Of a stretch of 64,000 bases of DNA, positions 35,962 to 44,931 are shown piece by piece (position 1 is the stretch's first letter; each line of letters starts with the position of its first letter). The notes under the pieces are model-generated. The model searched no databases and was not told the DNA's origin. It worked only from the letters and a program-made list of their open reading frames with translations. The DNA comes from an uncultured Schlesneria sp. (GTDB lineage Bacteria > Planctomycetota > Planctomycetia > Planctomycetales > Planctomycetaceae), in assembly GCA_903840265.1 (NCBI GenBank), contig CAIMFH010000025.1, positions 150,758-214,757 on the forward strand. The letters run 5' to 3'. A program made the translations under genes and the position numbers.

Positions 35962-37419
35962 ATGATTTGTATCTCCGTGACCCCGGAATCGCGGCAGCTT
36001 GCCAAGGTCGACATCTATAATGCAGCCAATCAGTGCGACTTAGTGGAGCTTTGTCTGGATCGGCTGCATAAAGAGCCTGATGTCAAGGACATGATCTCGG
36101 GGGCGAAGAAGCCAGTTCTGGTGTCGTGCCGCCAACCGGAAGAAGGGGGCAAATTCGAAGGGACGGAAGACGAGCGGATGGCTCTGCTGCGGCAAGCGAT
36201 TCTGGCCGAACCCGCCTATATCGAACTCGACCCGGTGACCGCTCAAAAGATCCCACGGTTTGGAAAAACTCAACGAGTTATCAGCTTCGCCAGCCAGACG
36301 CGACCGCTGGGAAACATTGAAGAAGCCTTCGACGAAGCGGTTCGCTGCAAAGGGGACGTGATCAAGTTCACGTGGCCGACCGAAACCCTCGAAACCGCCT
36401 GGCCGCTACTGGCCATCGTCAGTCAGAAGCGAGCGATGCCCGTCGTCGGCCTGGCATTGGGACGAAGCGGCCTGACCTTCTCGTTGCTGGGCCGCAAATA
36501 TGGTTCGCCCTGGATCTACGCCGCGCTGGAAAAGGGGATGGAAGCTTTTCCCGGTCAGCCGACGGTAGGCGAACTCGACAACATCTATCGTTGGCGACAG
36601 GTTGATTCTAAGACCCGATTTATCGGAATCGCCGGGGCTGGAGTCGCCGAAGTCGCCACGTCGAAGATCCTGAACGCCGCGTTCGATCAACTCGGTATGA
36701 ACATGCGATGCCTGCCGCTCGATTTCAAATCGCTCGAACAACTTCCCAAGATGCTCGACATCTTGAAGATCCCTGCCGTGATCGCGACCCCCTGCATGGG
36801 ACGCCGGGTGATGGGGCTGGCGACGACCGGAGACGAAGTCTCGACTCAGGCCCAGTTGTGTGACGTGGTGATTAAACAGGCCGATGGTTGGCAGGCTCAC
36901 AATTTGATTTGGAAGCCGGCGCTCAGAGCGTTAGAAAATGCGATCGGCAAGAAGTCCGCCGACGACCGACCGCTCGATCGCAAGAACGCGATGATCCTGG
37001 GTGCGGGCGGCTTGGCGATCTCGCTGGCTTATGGGGTAAAGAAAAGAAACGGACTGGTCAGCATCGCCGCGGGTGATGAAGTGGAAGCTCAGAAGACCGC
37101 GCAGGCGGCCGAGCTACGCTATGTTCCTTCGGCGAAAGTCTACGATACGCTGGTCGACGTCGTGATCGTGACGGTCCCAAATCTGGATTACGGAACGAAG
37201 AAGTCGCCGATCAATCCGTCGATGTTCCGGTCTGGCATGACGATCATGGACCTGAGCGAGTTGCCTGACGAGTCCCCGCTGATTGAAGAAGCGCGGATGC
37301 GAGGTTGCAAGGTCGTTGAACCCGCGGAGGTGTTCGCGGACTACATTGGTGGTCTGTTCAAGTCACTAACGGGCCAGGATCTGCCTGCCGAAGCTTTTGC
37401 ATCGGGACTGACCGAATGA
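35962..37419 (+). CDS. AroDE-like bifunctional fold: type I 3-dehydroquinate dehydratase / shikimate dehydrogenase, active sites apparently degenerate
   Basis: The 485-residue protein has residues 1-215 that follow a type I DHQase barrel (ICISVTPES, DLVELCLDRL, PVLVSCRQPEEGG, Schiff-base Lys K135 in DVIKFTW, GRSGLTFSLLG, GQPTVGEL). Residues 220-480 follow AroE, including the nucleotide loop GAGGLAISLAYG and a C-terminal DLSELPDESPLI...GGLFKSLTG. The DHQase His expected in SxHDF is A110 (ISFASQ). The AroE substrate Ser pair, the catalytic Lys (TPCMGR) and the Asp of NTDG (HNLIW) are all replaced. The fold is clear but catalysis is doubtful. Its stop overlaps the PfkB gene (ATGA). Confidence 0.8.
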   Translation: MICISVTPESRQLAKVDIYNAANQCDLVELCLDRLHKEPDVKDMISGAKKPVLVSCRQPEEGGKFEGTEDERMALLRQAILAEPAYIELDPVTAQKIPRFGKTQRVISFASQTRPLGNIEEAFDEAVRCKGDVIKFTWPTETLETAWPLLAIVSQKRAMPVVGLALGRSGLTFSLLGRKYGSPWIYAALEKGMEAFPGQPTVGELDNIYRWRQVDSKTRFIGIAGAGVAEVATSKILNAAFDQLGMNMRCLPLDFKSLEQLPKMLDILKIPAVIATPCMGRRVMGLATTGDEVSTQAQLCDVVIKQADGWQAHNLIWKPALRALENAIGKKSADDRPLDRKNAMILGAGGLAISLAYGVKKRNGLVSIAAGDEVEAQKTAQAAELRYVPSAKVYDTLVDVVIVTVPNLDYGTKKSPINPSMFRSGMTIMDLSELPDESPLIEEARMRGCKVVEPAEVFADYIGGLFKSLTGQDLPAEAFASGLTE

Positions 37420-38312
37420 GTGAGGTGTCATTCCTCGGTCTGGGCGAACTGCTGTGGGATTGCTTCCCCGATCGCCGACTTCCAGGAGGAGCCCCCGCGA
37501 ACGTGGCCTTTCATGCTCAGCAACTGGGCCTGAGCGCCGCCACCGTCACGCGAGTCGGTTGTGATTCGCTGGGCGACGAGATCTGCGAGTTCCTGAAATC
37601 GCAAGGTCTCTGCCTCGATCTCGTCCAGCGCGATCCCATCCATGGAACGGGGACCGTGACAGTGGAGCCCGCGTCTACAGCGACCAAGTACACATTCAAA
37701 CCGGATTCCGCCTGGGACTTTCTGGAAGCAACTCCTTCGTTACTAACCGCGATGAAGTCTGCCAAAGCAGTCTGCTTCGGAACGCTGGCCCAACGCTGCC
37801 CGGTCAGCCGCGCGGCGATTCAGACTTGTCTGGCCGCGGCGTCACCGGATTGCCTGATCGTCTATGACGTGAATCTGCGACCGCCATTTTACGATCGCGA
37901 GTGGATCGAGCAGTCATTGCAAGAGGCATGCATCGTCAAACTGAACGATGACGAAGTTAAAATCCTGGCACCGATGTTAGGTGCGAGTGCCAGCGACAAC
38001 GCAGGATTTGCACGCTGGCTTTGCAGTCAGTACGACCTGGAACTGGTCTGCATTACGCGCGGTGGGGACGGATGCCTGCTGGTTAACCCGCAAGAAATCA
38101 TCGATGTCCCTGGCATTTCGATCAAGGTCGTCGACACCGTCGGAGCCGGCGATTCGTTCACCGCGGCATTGATCCAAACCCGCCTCGCTGGTTGGCCGCT
38201 CGATCGCGCCGCCAAGTTTGCGAACCGAGTCGGTGCCCTCGTCGCCAGTCATGCGGGGGCCATGCCTGTGCTCGCGACCGAACTCGCTGCGTTGCGTCGC
38301 GAGTTTCAGTAA
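37416..38312 (+). CDS. PfkB-family sugar kinase (fructokinase-like)
   Basis: The 298-residue protein starts at ATG 37416, overlapping the upstream stop by four bases. PfkB signatures are present: LGELLWDCFPD with GGAPANVAFHAQQLG near the N-terminus, YDVNLRPPFY, KLNDDEVKIL, and the C-terminal DTVGAGDSFTAALI with the catalytic Asp. The GELLWD/GGAPANVA combination favours a fructokinase or related ketohexose kinase. The coupling to the AroDE-like gene suggests shared expression but no obvious pathway link. Confidence 0.88.
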   Translation: MSEVSFLGLGELLWDCFPDRRLPGGAPANVAFHAQQLGLSAATVTRVGCDSLGDEICEFLKSQGLCLDLVQRDPIHGTGTVTVEPASTATKYTFKPDSAWDFLEATPSLLTAMKSAKAVCFGTLAQRCPVSRAAIQTCLAAASPDCLIVYDVNLRPPFYDREWIEQSLQEACIVKLNDDEVKILAPMLGASASDNAGFARWLCSQYDLELVCITRGGDGCLLVNPQEIIDVPGISIKVVDTVGAGDSFTAALIQTRLAGWPLDRAAKFANRVGALVASHAGAMPVLATELAALRREFQ

Positions 38313-38332
38313 AGCCGCAGATTTTCTCTTCG

Positions 38333-38734
38333 TTACTTGCCGCTTGCCTGTTCGGCTGCAAGTTCGGCCATTCGCTGTGCCGGGACAACCAGGCGATCCC
38401 AGTTCTTCAGCATGTAGTCTGGCGGCCCGCCCTTGTTCGCGACTGCCTGAGCCACTTGAACGGTCGGCACGAGGATGATGGCATCCCACGGGCAAACCGT
38501 CAGTTCGTAAGGGTCGCTCTTCTTGGTCGGGATATGAACGCAGACTTCGCATCCGACGCAACGTTCGACATCGATTTCGCACCACGATTGCAGCACTGAG
38601 ATCGAATCACCTTCGACCTTATAGATGCAATCGACGGGGCAGACTTCCAGGCACGCTTCGCAGCCCGTGCAGTTATCCGCGTTGATTACCGCCACTTCCT
38701 TAGGAAGCTTTTTGCGTCCGCCAGCTTTGGCCAT
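38333..38734 (-). CDS. Ferredoxin with two 4Fe-4S sites
   Basis: The 133-residue protein has a first cluster motif CTGCEACLEVCP (C-x2-C-x2-C-x3-CP) and a second motif CVGCEVC followed, after a 15-residue insertion (VHIPTKKSDPYELTV), by CPW. An extra Cys (PVDC) lies beside the first site. A basic N-terminus (KAGGRKKLPKEV) and a C-terminal helix of about 40 residues extend the usual 60-80-residue fold. It carries electrons in the cytoplasm; the partners are not encoded nearby. It converges with the PfkB gene. Confidence 0.92.
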   Translation of the reverse strand: MAKAGGRKKLPKEVAVINADNCTGCEACLEVCPVDCIYKVEGDSISVLQSWCEIDVERCVGCEVCVHIPTKKSDPYELTVCPWDAIILVPTVQVAQAVANKGGPPDYMLKNWDRLVVPAQRMAELAAEQASGK

Positions 38735-39063
38735 GAAGGTCTCTCCGTCGTCATCTCAAAACCATGGTGTCTGTAGGCCGTCCACCACAGCCACTTCCGT
38801 CGTCGTCGTTCATTATCGGCGGCGATGGTCGCAGACTGCGTGAAGGTCCGCAGATCCATCATAACTTCCGCGACCTTCGTGATTGTAGTGTGCAGTCACG
38901 CGTCAGGCGAGTCGTCCATCAACGTTTTCTCTACGGCGGGAATTCGCCGGAAGCTGCAAATTCCAAAAGACTTGCAGCTTTTTAAGTCGGCTAGGTCTGA
39001 AACTGCTCCTCATTTCGCATTCGGATTGGCGAATTGATTTCTGTTACTCGCGGCCAAACCAGC
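38735..39063. other. Intergenic region with an orphan plus-strand terminator-like hairpin
   Basis: These 329 bases between the minus-strand ferredoxin and ligase genes hold no convincing frame. A plus-strand terminator-like structure at 38951-38983 has no plus-strand gene upstream. Confidence 0.5.
38951..38983 (+). terminator. Hairpin plus T-run with no upstream gene on its strand
   Basis: AAGCTGCAA (38951-38959) and TTGCAGCTT (38972-38980) form a perfect 9-bp stem with a 12-nt loop, followed by TTT to 38983 (five T in a row from 38979). It looks like an intrinsic terminator read on the plus strand. Confidence 0.5.
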
Positions 39064-40674
39064 TCACTCAACGTCGATCGGATCTCCTTTCGAGGCGAGT
39101 AGTAACGACTTCACTTGCTCAAGTGTGTCCGCGTCTTCTGGTGGCTTGTCCATTCGCCAGCGAAGAATTCGCGGGAAACGGACTGCGATCCCGGACTTGT
39201 GACGAGCAGACAGCTGAATCCCCTCGAATCCCAGTTCGAAGACCAGTTCTGGCTTCACGGTTCGTACGGGGCCAAAACGTTCCAGCGTGTTGGCCCTGAC
39301 AAAAGTATCTGCCTGTTGGATCTCTGCATCGGTCAACCCACTGTAAGCCTTGGCAAATGTCACCAATTTCCCATCGTCCCAGACCCCAAATGTGTAGTCC
39401 GTATACAGTCCGCTTCGCTTGCCGTGTCCCGGTTGAGCCGCTGTCAGCACGGCATCAACAGTGAACGGCTCGATCTTCCACTTCCACCAATCTCCGCGAA
39501 CCCGACCCACTCGATAGGGCGCATTCTGGCGTTTCAGCATCATCCCTTCCACGCGTCTGTCTCGACTCGACTGCCGTTGGATGATGAGTTCGTCCCACGA
39601 ATCGAACGCCAACCGCGGGGAAAGCATGAGTGCAGAATCGGCGACTTGTTCCACAACTGCTTCCAGTTGCCGGCGCCGCACTGAGAGCGGCTGTTCACGC
39701 AGGTCGGCGCCCGCGATTTCGATCAAATCATAAGTCATCAGCACGACAGGAATCTCTTCCAGCAGCTTCTTTGAAACCGTCTTGCGACCAATCCGCTTTT
39801 GCAGGTCACCAAACGGCAGGACGCCTTCTTTCCAAGGAAGTATCTCCCCATCGAGTACAGTCCCATCCGGCAATCGGTCGGCCAACCTTTTCAACTCGGG
39901 ATATCGATCTGTGACCAACTCCTCTCCGCGGGTCCACACAAACGACTCACCTCGGCGGCGTACGATTTGTGCTCGAATTCCGTCCCATTTCCATTCCGCC
40001 TGCCATTCCTCCACCGGCCCCAGCGCGATCGGTTCTCCTTCCAGCGGATGAGCTAGGAAAAACGGATAGGGGCGACTCACGTCTGCGTCGCTGGTATCCG
40101 GTGCCATTAACTCGGAGTAAAAGAGGGGAGTCGGTTCCCAATTTCCCATCAGGCGATGGGAGATGACATCGGTCGACAGCCCTGTCACTTGCGACAGAGC
40201 CCGCACGACCAGCAATTGCGAAACACCAACTCGAAACTCGCCCGTGATCAGCTTGTTCCAGACAAATCGTTGCCGAGTGTTGAGTGCCAGCCATGCTGAA
40301 GTGACGGCCACTTTTTGAAGTCCTTCTTCCATGACTCGCAACGGCAGCAACCGATTCTGTACCCAGTCCGCCAGCGGCTGATCCGACTCTTTGGCTGCTG
40401 GGGGCAGCAACAGTGCGATCGTTTCGGCAATATCCCCGACGTGCTCGTAACACTCATCGAACAGCCATTCGTCAACGCCCGCCAGTTCCCTGGCCCAGAG
40501 TCGCAAGCGCTTCGAAGGAACCGCCTGCTTCGGTTTGCGTCCGCTGAGAAAGTAGACCGCCCAAGCCGCATCGGCTGGCGGAGTGACCTTGAAGTAATTG
40601 GCCATCGCCAAAACTTTGGCGGAGGAACTTGTCGTTTCATCGAGGTCGGCGTAGAGATCCGCGAACGCTTTCAT
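39064..40674 (-). CDS. ATP-dependent DNA ligase (ligase-associated module type)
   Basis: The 536-residue protein starts at ATG 40674 preceded by GGAGGG; the longer open frame to 40923 is an Arg-rich shadow of the exonuclease gene. An N-terminal helical domain (FADLYADLDETT, VWNKLITGEFRVGV, ISHRLMG) precedes the nucleotidyltransferase domain with motif I EWKWDGIRAQ (adenylated K229), then TRGEELVTDRYPE, DGEILPW, VLMTYDLIE, EGMMLKR and WWKWKIEP. A C-terminal OB fold completes it. It matches the bacterial cisplatin/ligase-module ligase (LigB/C-like), not the NAD-dependent LigA. The start overlaps the exonuclease stop by four bases. Confidence 0.93.
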   Translation of the reverse strand: MKAFADLYADLDETTSSSAKVLAMANYFKVTPPADAAWAVYFLSGRKPKQAVPSKRLRLWARELAGVDEWLFDECYEHVGDIAETIALLLPPAAKESDQPLADWVQNRLLPLRVMEEGLQKVAVTSAWLALNTRQRFVWNKLITGEFRVGVSQLLVVRALSQVTGLSTDVISHRLMGNWEPTPLFYSELMAPDTSDADVSRPYPFFLAHPLEGEPIALGPVEEWQAEWKWDGIRAQIVRRRGESFVWTRGEELVTDRYPELKRLADRLPDGTVLDGEILPWKEGVLPFGDLQKRIGRKTVSKKLLEEIPVVLMTYDLIEIAGADLREQPLSVRRRQLEAVVEQVADSALMLSPRLAFDSWDELIIQRQSSRDRRVEGMMLKRQNAPYRVGRVRGDWWKWKIEPFTVDAVLTAAQPGHGKRSGLYTDYTFGVWDDGKLVTFAKAYSGLTDAEIQQADTFVRANTLERFGPVRTVKPELVFELGFEGIQLSARHKSGIAVRFPRILRWRMDKPPEDADTLEQVKSLLLASKGDPIDVE

Positions 40675-41699
40675 CCCTCCCCCTCCGCCGCAAGTTCCGC
40701 CCCCTCTTCTTCGTCGCCGTAACGAGTCGCGATGACTCCCGCATCCAGCCCCTGCTCTCGCAAATACCTGGCTAGGACCTGAGCGAATCCGTGAGTCGCT
40801 AGCACGCGCGACGCACCAGACTCTTTGATGACAGTCAGCAAGCCTGGCCAGTCGGCGTGATCGGAAACCGCAAACCCTCGATCGACCGCTTTGCGACGAC
40901 GAGTGCCGCGCACCTGCATCCATCCCGACGCGACTGCATCCGAGGCGGGTTCAAACTTTTTTGCCCAGGGAGAACTGGCTGCCGACGGTGGAGCGATGAC
41001 CAATCCTCCGACCCATGGCTTAGTTCGAGGGGCAACTTCGTTCACCGGATATGTCGGCGGGAGGGCAACACCGCTCTGGCGGTATGCCCGTGTGACATTC
41101 TCGACGGCACCATGAGTGAAAATCGATCCGACACTCGAATCAACCGATGCCATCAAACGTTGTGCCTTTCCAAGCGAATAGGCATAAATCACACTCGTTT
41201 TGCCGGCTGCTTTGTTCGTTTGCCACCAGGAATTAATACGTGACATCAAATCAGAGTTCGAATCCCAGCGATAAATGGGTAGACCGAATGTCGATTCTGT
41301 GATCAATGTGTGACAGCGAACGGGCTCGAATGGGCTGCAGGTCGGGTCTACTGCCAACTTGTAATCGCCAGTGACAACCCAGACTTCGCCTCGGCATTCC
41401 AAACGGACCTGGGCGGAGCCGAGGACATGTCCGGCAGGATGTAATGAGATGCGAACTCCGTTTCGCTCGAGCACTTCGCCGTAGGGGATGACGCGGATAT
41501 TTGCGTCCGTACCGAGTCTCGACTGCAAAAGTGGCAAGCCTGGAGTCGCGCCGAGATACTGAGTGGAACCTGCTCGAGCGTGATCGCTGTGTGCATGGGT
41601 GACAACGGCATATTGGGCCGCATTCCAGGGATCAATGTGGAATGCTCCCTGCGGGCAATACAGGCCATCCCCGGTCAGTGTGATCAACGGTTCCGACAA
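40671..41699 (-). CDS. Ligase-associated DNA exonuclease (metallo-beta-lactamase fold)
   Basis: The 342-residue protein starts at TTG 41699, eight bases after AGGAG; this gives the family start LITLTGDGLYCPQGAFHIDP and the usual length. The open frame extends to 41879 but without an RBS or conservation. The metallo-beta-lactamase signature VVTHAHSDHA is followed by PAGHVLGSAQV, VVTGDYKL, TESTFGLPIYRW, IYAYSLGKAQR and FAVSDHADWPGL, as in SNM1/Apollo-like Exo proteins. The family works with a ligase and helicase in an end-repair module. The ligase gene follows with a 4-bp overlap. Confidence 0.92.
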   Translation of the reverse strand: MSEPLITLTGDGLYCPQGAFHIDPWNAAQYAVVTHAHSDHARAGSTQYLGATPGLPLLQSRLGTDANIRVIPYGEVLERNGVRISLHPAGHVLGSAQVRLECRGEVWVVTGDYKLAVDPTCSPFEPVRCHTLITESTFGLPIYRWDSNSDLMSRINSWWQTNKAAGKTSVIYAYSLGKAQRLMASVDSSVGSIFTHGAVENVTRAYRQSGVALPPTYPVNEVAPRTKPWVGGLVIAPPSAASSPWAKKFEPASDAVASGWMQVRGTRRRKAVDRGFAVSDHADWPGLLTVIKESGASRVLATHGFAQVLARYLREQGLDAGVIATRYGDEEEGAELAAEGEG

Positions 41700-41958
41700 T
41701 CGAGCTGCTCCTGGAGATCGTGCGGCGAATTGTAGATTGGCAGGGTGCCAATTCAATCGGGAATTCGAATTGATGCCGCATTTCAGAAGTGAAGGTGCGC
41801 CGTCCCATCCCCTTGGCCCCATCAACAGCGAGGCGTGGTTTGCCGTTGAAGTCCTGACATGATCTAAAGGCGGTTGCACGGCGGGACAAACGAGATACGA
41901 TGGTCAATTGTTGATCACTCACGAAAGTCGGCCCCGGACCGTTCTCCAGGCACAGTGG

Positions 41959-42270
41959 ATGAACAGATTTTTAGTCATCGATTCCACCACATTCGTATTT
42001 TGCGCGAACGATCCGCACCATGATGGATACGAAGGCCCTGTTGACCGAGTCCTGCTTGAGGAAGAGATGAACAGCAGCATCTGGAGCAGCGCGACCCCGA
42101 AAGAACCGGAGCGGATCCTAGGAGTAAACCCCGCCAACCCGCAGCACTATCGGTCGTTTCTGGACATCGACAACCTTGAAGAAGACGGTTTCGTGATCGT
42201 CGAGCCGCGTCAAGATCCGTATATCGTGACATCATGGGCCGAGTATCTGGCTTGTAAAAAACCTTGCTAG
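41959..42270 (+). CDS. Hypothetical protein (103 aa)
   Basis: ATG 41959 gives a 103-residue soluble protein (MNRFLVIDSTTFVFCANDPH, VDRVLLEEEM, GVNPANPQHYRSFLDIDNLE, DPYIVTSWAEYLACKKPC). The frame stays open to a TTG at 41908. Composition and third-position GC look coding, but the ribosome site is weak and I recognise no family. It lies between the divergent exonuclease and UvrD genes. Confidence 0.5.
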   Translation: MNRFLVIDSTTFVFCANDPHHDGYEGPVDRVLLEEEMNSSIWSSATPKEPERILGVNPANPQHYRSFLDIDNLEEDGFVIVEPRQDPYIVTSWAEYLACKKPC

Positions 42271-42438
42271 ACATGGAATTCTGCTTCGCCCGATGTCTTA
42301 TCGGAATTCTTCGATTTGACTGTTCCTGCTGTAGCGTCCAGCACGCCGATCGCGGATGGAAATTTGACCCTGATCGAGTATGCTTCGTGACGTGAATCGG
42401 TTCTAACCGCCGCCATTGAAGCTCAGTTCGCTGACTCA

Positions 42439-44583
42439 GTGCATTCATCGCCGCAACGGCCAGTCTTTGTAGAGGCGGCGGCAGTTTCATGGATTGAAAC
42501 CGAGAACCAGCAGGATCCCGCCTTGTCATCGTATTCTCCCTTTCTCAGTACACCCGCAGGTAAGCCGGGTGGCCAACCGACCCCGGCGACTGGGCGCCCC
42601 GGCGGTGGCGGCGCGTCGCTGAATGAATTGAATCCGTCGCAACGCGATGCGGTGACGACTTTGTCGGGACCGCTGCTGGTTCTGGCTGGTGCCGGGACCG
42701 GAAAGACTCGCGTCATTACCTTCCGCATGGCCGAGTTGATTCGACAGGGGGTCGATCCGAATCGGATTCTGTCGGTCACCTTCACGAACAAAGCCGCGAA
42801 GGAAATGCAGGAGCGCATGAGCCACCTGCTCGGTCGCAAGTTGAAGGCGAAACCGACGATTTCGACCTTCCACTCGTTGTGCGTCCGCATCCTGCGCGAA
42901 GAGATTGAAATCCTCGGCTACCCCAAGAACTTCGTCATTTATGACCGTGGCGATCAAGAGTCTGCCGCGCGTAAGGCATTGCGAGACATTCGCATCAGCG
43001 ACGCCGCGATGAAACCGGGCGACCTGATTTCTCGAGTCAGTCGCTGGAAGATGGAGGGGATCCTTCCCGAACTCGCCAAAGACTTCGTCACCGACGATCG
43101 CGACTTTCTGGCCGCCACCGCTTACCGCAAGTACCAGCAGTCGTTGCGAGCGGGTGGTGCGGTCGACTTCGACGACTTGCTGCTGCTGACCGCTCAACTT
43201 TTCGAAGAGTACCCGGAAGTGCTGAAACGCTGCCAGGACCGCTTCGATCATGTGCAGATTGATGAGTATCAAGACACCAACGAGATGCAGTTTCAGATCG
43301 TCGGGGCGTTGGTACGACCGCATCGCAACCTGTGCGTCGTGGGGGACGACGATCAGTCGATTTATGGGTGGCGCGGTGCCGAAGTGAAGCACATCCTGGG
43401 CTTCCAGCAGCAATTCCCGGGTGCGAAGGTGGTTCGGCTGCAGGACAATTATCGCTGCACGCACCAGATCATTGAAGTCGCCAATCAACTGGTGCATCAC
43501 AACCGCGGCCGACACGAAAAGACGCTGATCGCTCACAAGGACGGCGTGGCGGTCGCTGTCAAACCGCACCCCGATGAGCAGGTCGAAGCGGAAGCCGTGG
43601 TGCGTGAGATCAGCTATCTTGTCAAAGAGTTGAAGGTTCCCCCACAAGACATTGCGATTCTGTTTCGCACCAACGAACAACCTCGCATCTTCGAAATGGA
43701 ACTGCGCCGAGTCCAGGTTCCTTACCACTTGGTCGGCGGGCAGTCGTTCTTCGATCGACGCGAAGTGCGCGACATGATGGCTTATCTGAAACTGCTGGCC
43801 TGTCCGACGGACGAAGTCTCGCTGCTGCGAATCATCAACGTCCCGACGCGCGGGATCGGTGATTCGTCGGTCGAAAAGCTGCTGAATCGAGCCGTCAAAT
43901 CGGGCCGCAAGCTGTTCGAGGTGGTGGCGGATGCGGTGGCCGAAAAAGAGATCACGGTCAAGACCGCAGCGGCGATCGAGAAGTTCCGACAATTGATGGA
44001 TGAGTATCGCGAACGCTTCAGTGCGCCGGGTGGACGCCTGTCCGCGACATTTGAATCGTTGATTGAGGTGATCGACTACGAGTCTGAGATTGAAAAGCAA
44101 TACAAGGACGCCAGCCAGCAGTTGGCTCGAACGGCCGTTATCGAAGAATGCGTCACCGCGCTGCATCAATACGAACAACGAGCCGCCCGTCCCAATTTGA
44201 CCGACTTCCTGGAGCAGTCGTCGCTGGCGGGCAACGATCGCGACTTTGGTGAGAACGACGATTTCGAAAAGGCGGCGGTCAAGCTGATGACGTTGCACAG
44301 CGCGAAGGGCCTGGAGTTCCCGCGCGTGTACCTGGTCGGCTGGGAAGAAGGAATCCTGCCGCATCAACGATCCGTCGATGACGAATCGCCGACGGCCGTG
44401 GAAGAAGAACGTCGACTGGCCTATGTCGGTATCACACGAGCTCGCGACTTCCTGACGATCTCTCACGCTGTCACTCGCATGAAGTGGGGTAAACGCCGCG
44501 AGAGTGTGCCGTCCCGATTCTTGCGCGAGATGTACGTCGAGATCGCCAAGAAGAACGCCGCTGAACCGACAGCCGATCATTGA
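42439..44583 (+). CDS. UvrD/PcrA-type superfamily 1 DNA helicase
   Basis: The protein has 714 residues from GTG 42439; a TTG at 42523 with AGGA seven bases upstream is a credible alternative start (686 residues). After a Pro/Gly-rich leader come the Q motif LNPSQRDAV, Walker A AGAGTGKTR, Ia SVTFTNKAAKEM, STFHSLCVRILRE, Walker B QIDEYQDTN, III VVGDDDQSIYGWRGA, IV FRTNEQPR, V LMTLHSAKGLEFPRVYLVG and VI EERRLAYVGITRA. It unwinds DNA 3'-5' in excision repair and replication restart. The order ligase, exonuclease, UvrD is divergent here, not an operon. A 774-residue antisense open frame is a shadow. Confidence 0.95.
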   Translation: MHSSPQRPVFVEAAAVSWIETENQQDPALSSYSPFLSTPAGKPGGQPTPATGRPGGGGASLNELNPSQRDAVTTLSGPLLVLAGAGTGKTRVITFRMAELIRQGVDPNRILSVTFTNKAAKEMQERMSHLLGRKLKAKPTISTFHSLCVRILREEIEILGYPKNFVIYDRGDQESAARKALRDIRISDAAMKPGDLISRVSRWKMEGILPELAKDFVTDDRDFLAATAYRKYQQSLRAGGAVDFDDLLLLTAQLFEEYPEVLKRCQDRFDHVQIDEYQDTNEMQFQIVGALVRPHRNLCVVGDDDQSIYGWRGAEVKHILGFQQQFPGAKVVRLQDNYRCTHQIIEVANQLVHHNRGRHEKTLIAHKDGVAVAVKPHPDEQVEAEAVVREISYLVKELKVPPQDIAILFRTNEQPRIFEMELRRVQVPYHLVGGQSFFDRREVRDMMAYLKLLACPTDEVSLLRIINVPTRGIGDSSVEKLLNRAVKSGRKLFEVVADAVAEKEITVKTAAAIEKFRQLMDEYRERFSAPGGRLSATFESLIEVIDYESEIEKQYKDASQQLARTAVIEECVTALHQYEQRAARPNLTDFLEQSSLAGNDRDFGENDDFEKAAVKLMTLHSAKGLEFPRVYLVGWEEGILPHQRSVDDESPTAVEEERRLAYVGITRARDFLTISHAVTRMKWGKRRESVPSRFLREMYVEIAKKNAAEPTADH

Positions 44584-44870
44584 AGGCGCGTTATGCCCTC
44601 TTCGCGACAACCGCTTTGGTGGGACGATCACGGAGTGTGTGCCAATCCCGCCGAAACGGTGCTGAAAGATTACGATTTGGCAGGTTTTGTCAGTCCATGG
44701 CAGGAAATACGGGGTGTCTGCGATTTTTTCGCGTGCGGTTCCGGATCTGCTGCCGTGACTGAATCGCGTGCCGATTGTCGGCACCCAAGGCCGCCGCAAC
44801 GATCCGGATCGCTCGGATTGTGTGATTTGAGTCACTGAATTCATCTGCATTTCTTCCCCTCAGCGGGGGT

Positions 44871-44931
44871 CGCGGTGTTTGAACCGCAGGCATCAGCCGG
44901 ACGGGTTCGCAGCGCTGCTGGCGCACCGCCT
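44871..44931. ncRNA. Candidate structured RNA (class and strand unresolved)
   Basis: GCGGTG and CACCGC could close a GC-rich element about 60 bases long. Inside are a GCGGT/ACCGC hairpin and a 10-bp palindrome GCAGCGCTGC. I compared it with tRNA and with the small bacterial SRP RNA: it has GTGTTTGAACC and CCGGACGG...GCAGC pieces reminiscent of SRP but lacks the GGAAG-AGCAGC core. The assignment is tentative. Confidence 0.25.

Noticed and set aside
40675..40923. Arg/Gly-rich N-terminal extension of the ligase
   Set aside because: It overlaps the exonuclease coding sequence; the ATG at 40674 has GGAGGG and starts the conserved region.
44593..44838. 81-codon plus-strand frame just after uvrD
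   Set aside because: The start region looks plausible but the second half is Arg/Ser/Cys-rich, there is no ribosome site and no family match.
42526..44850. 774-codon open frame on the minus strand opposite uvrD
   Set aside because: It mirrors the third-position GC bias of uvrD, its translation is Arg/His/Gln-rich without motifs, and the plus strand encodes all helicase motifs.
44868..44890. GGTTCAAAC on the minus strand as a tRNA T-loop
   Set aside because: The residues after the loop do not pair as a 5-bp T-stem, and no anticodon or D-arm lies at the right distance.
44871..44931. Signal recognition particle RNA
   Set aside because: Some pieces resemble it, but the near-invariant GGAAG...AGCAGC apical core is absent, so it is listed only as an unclassified candidate.
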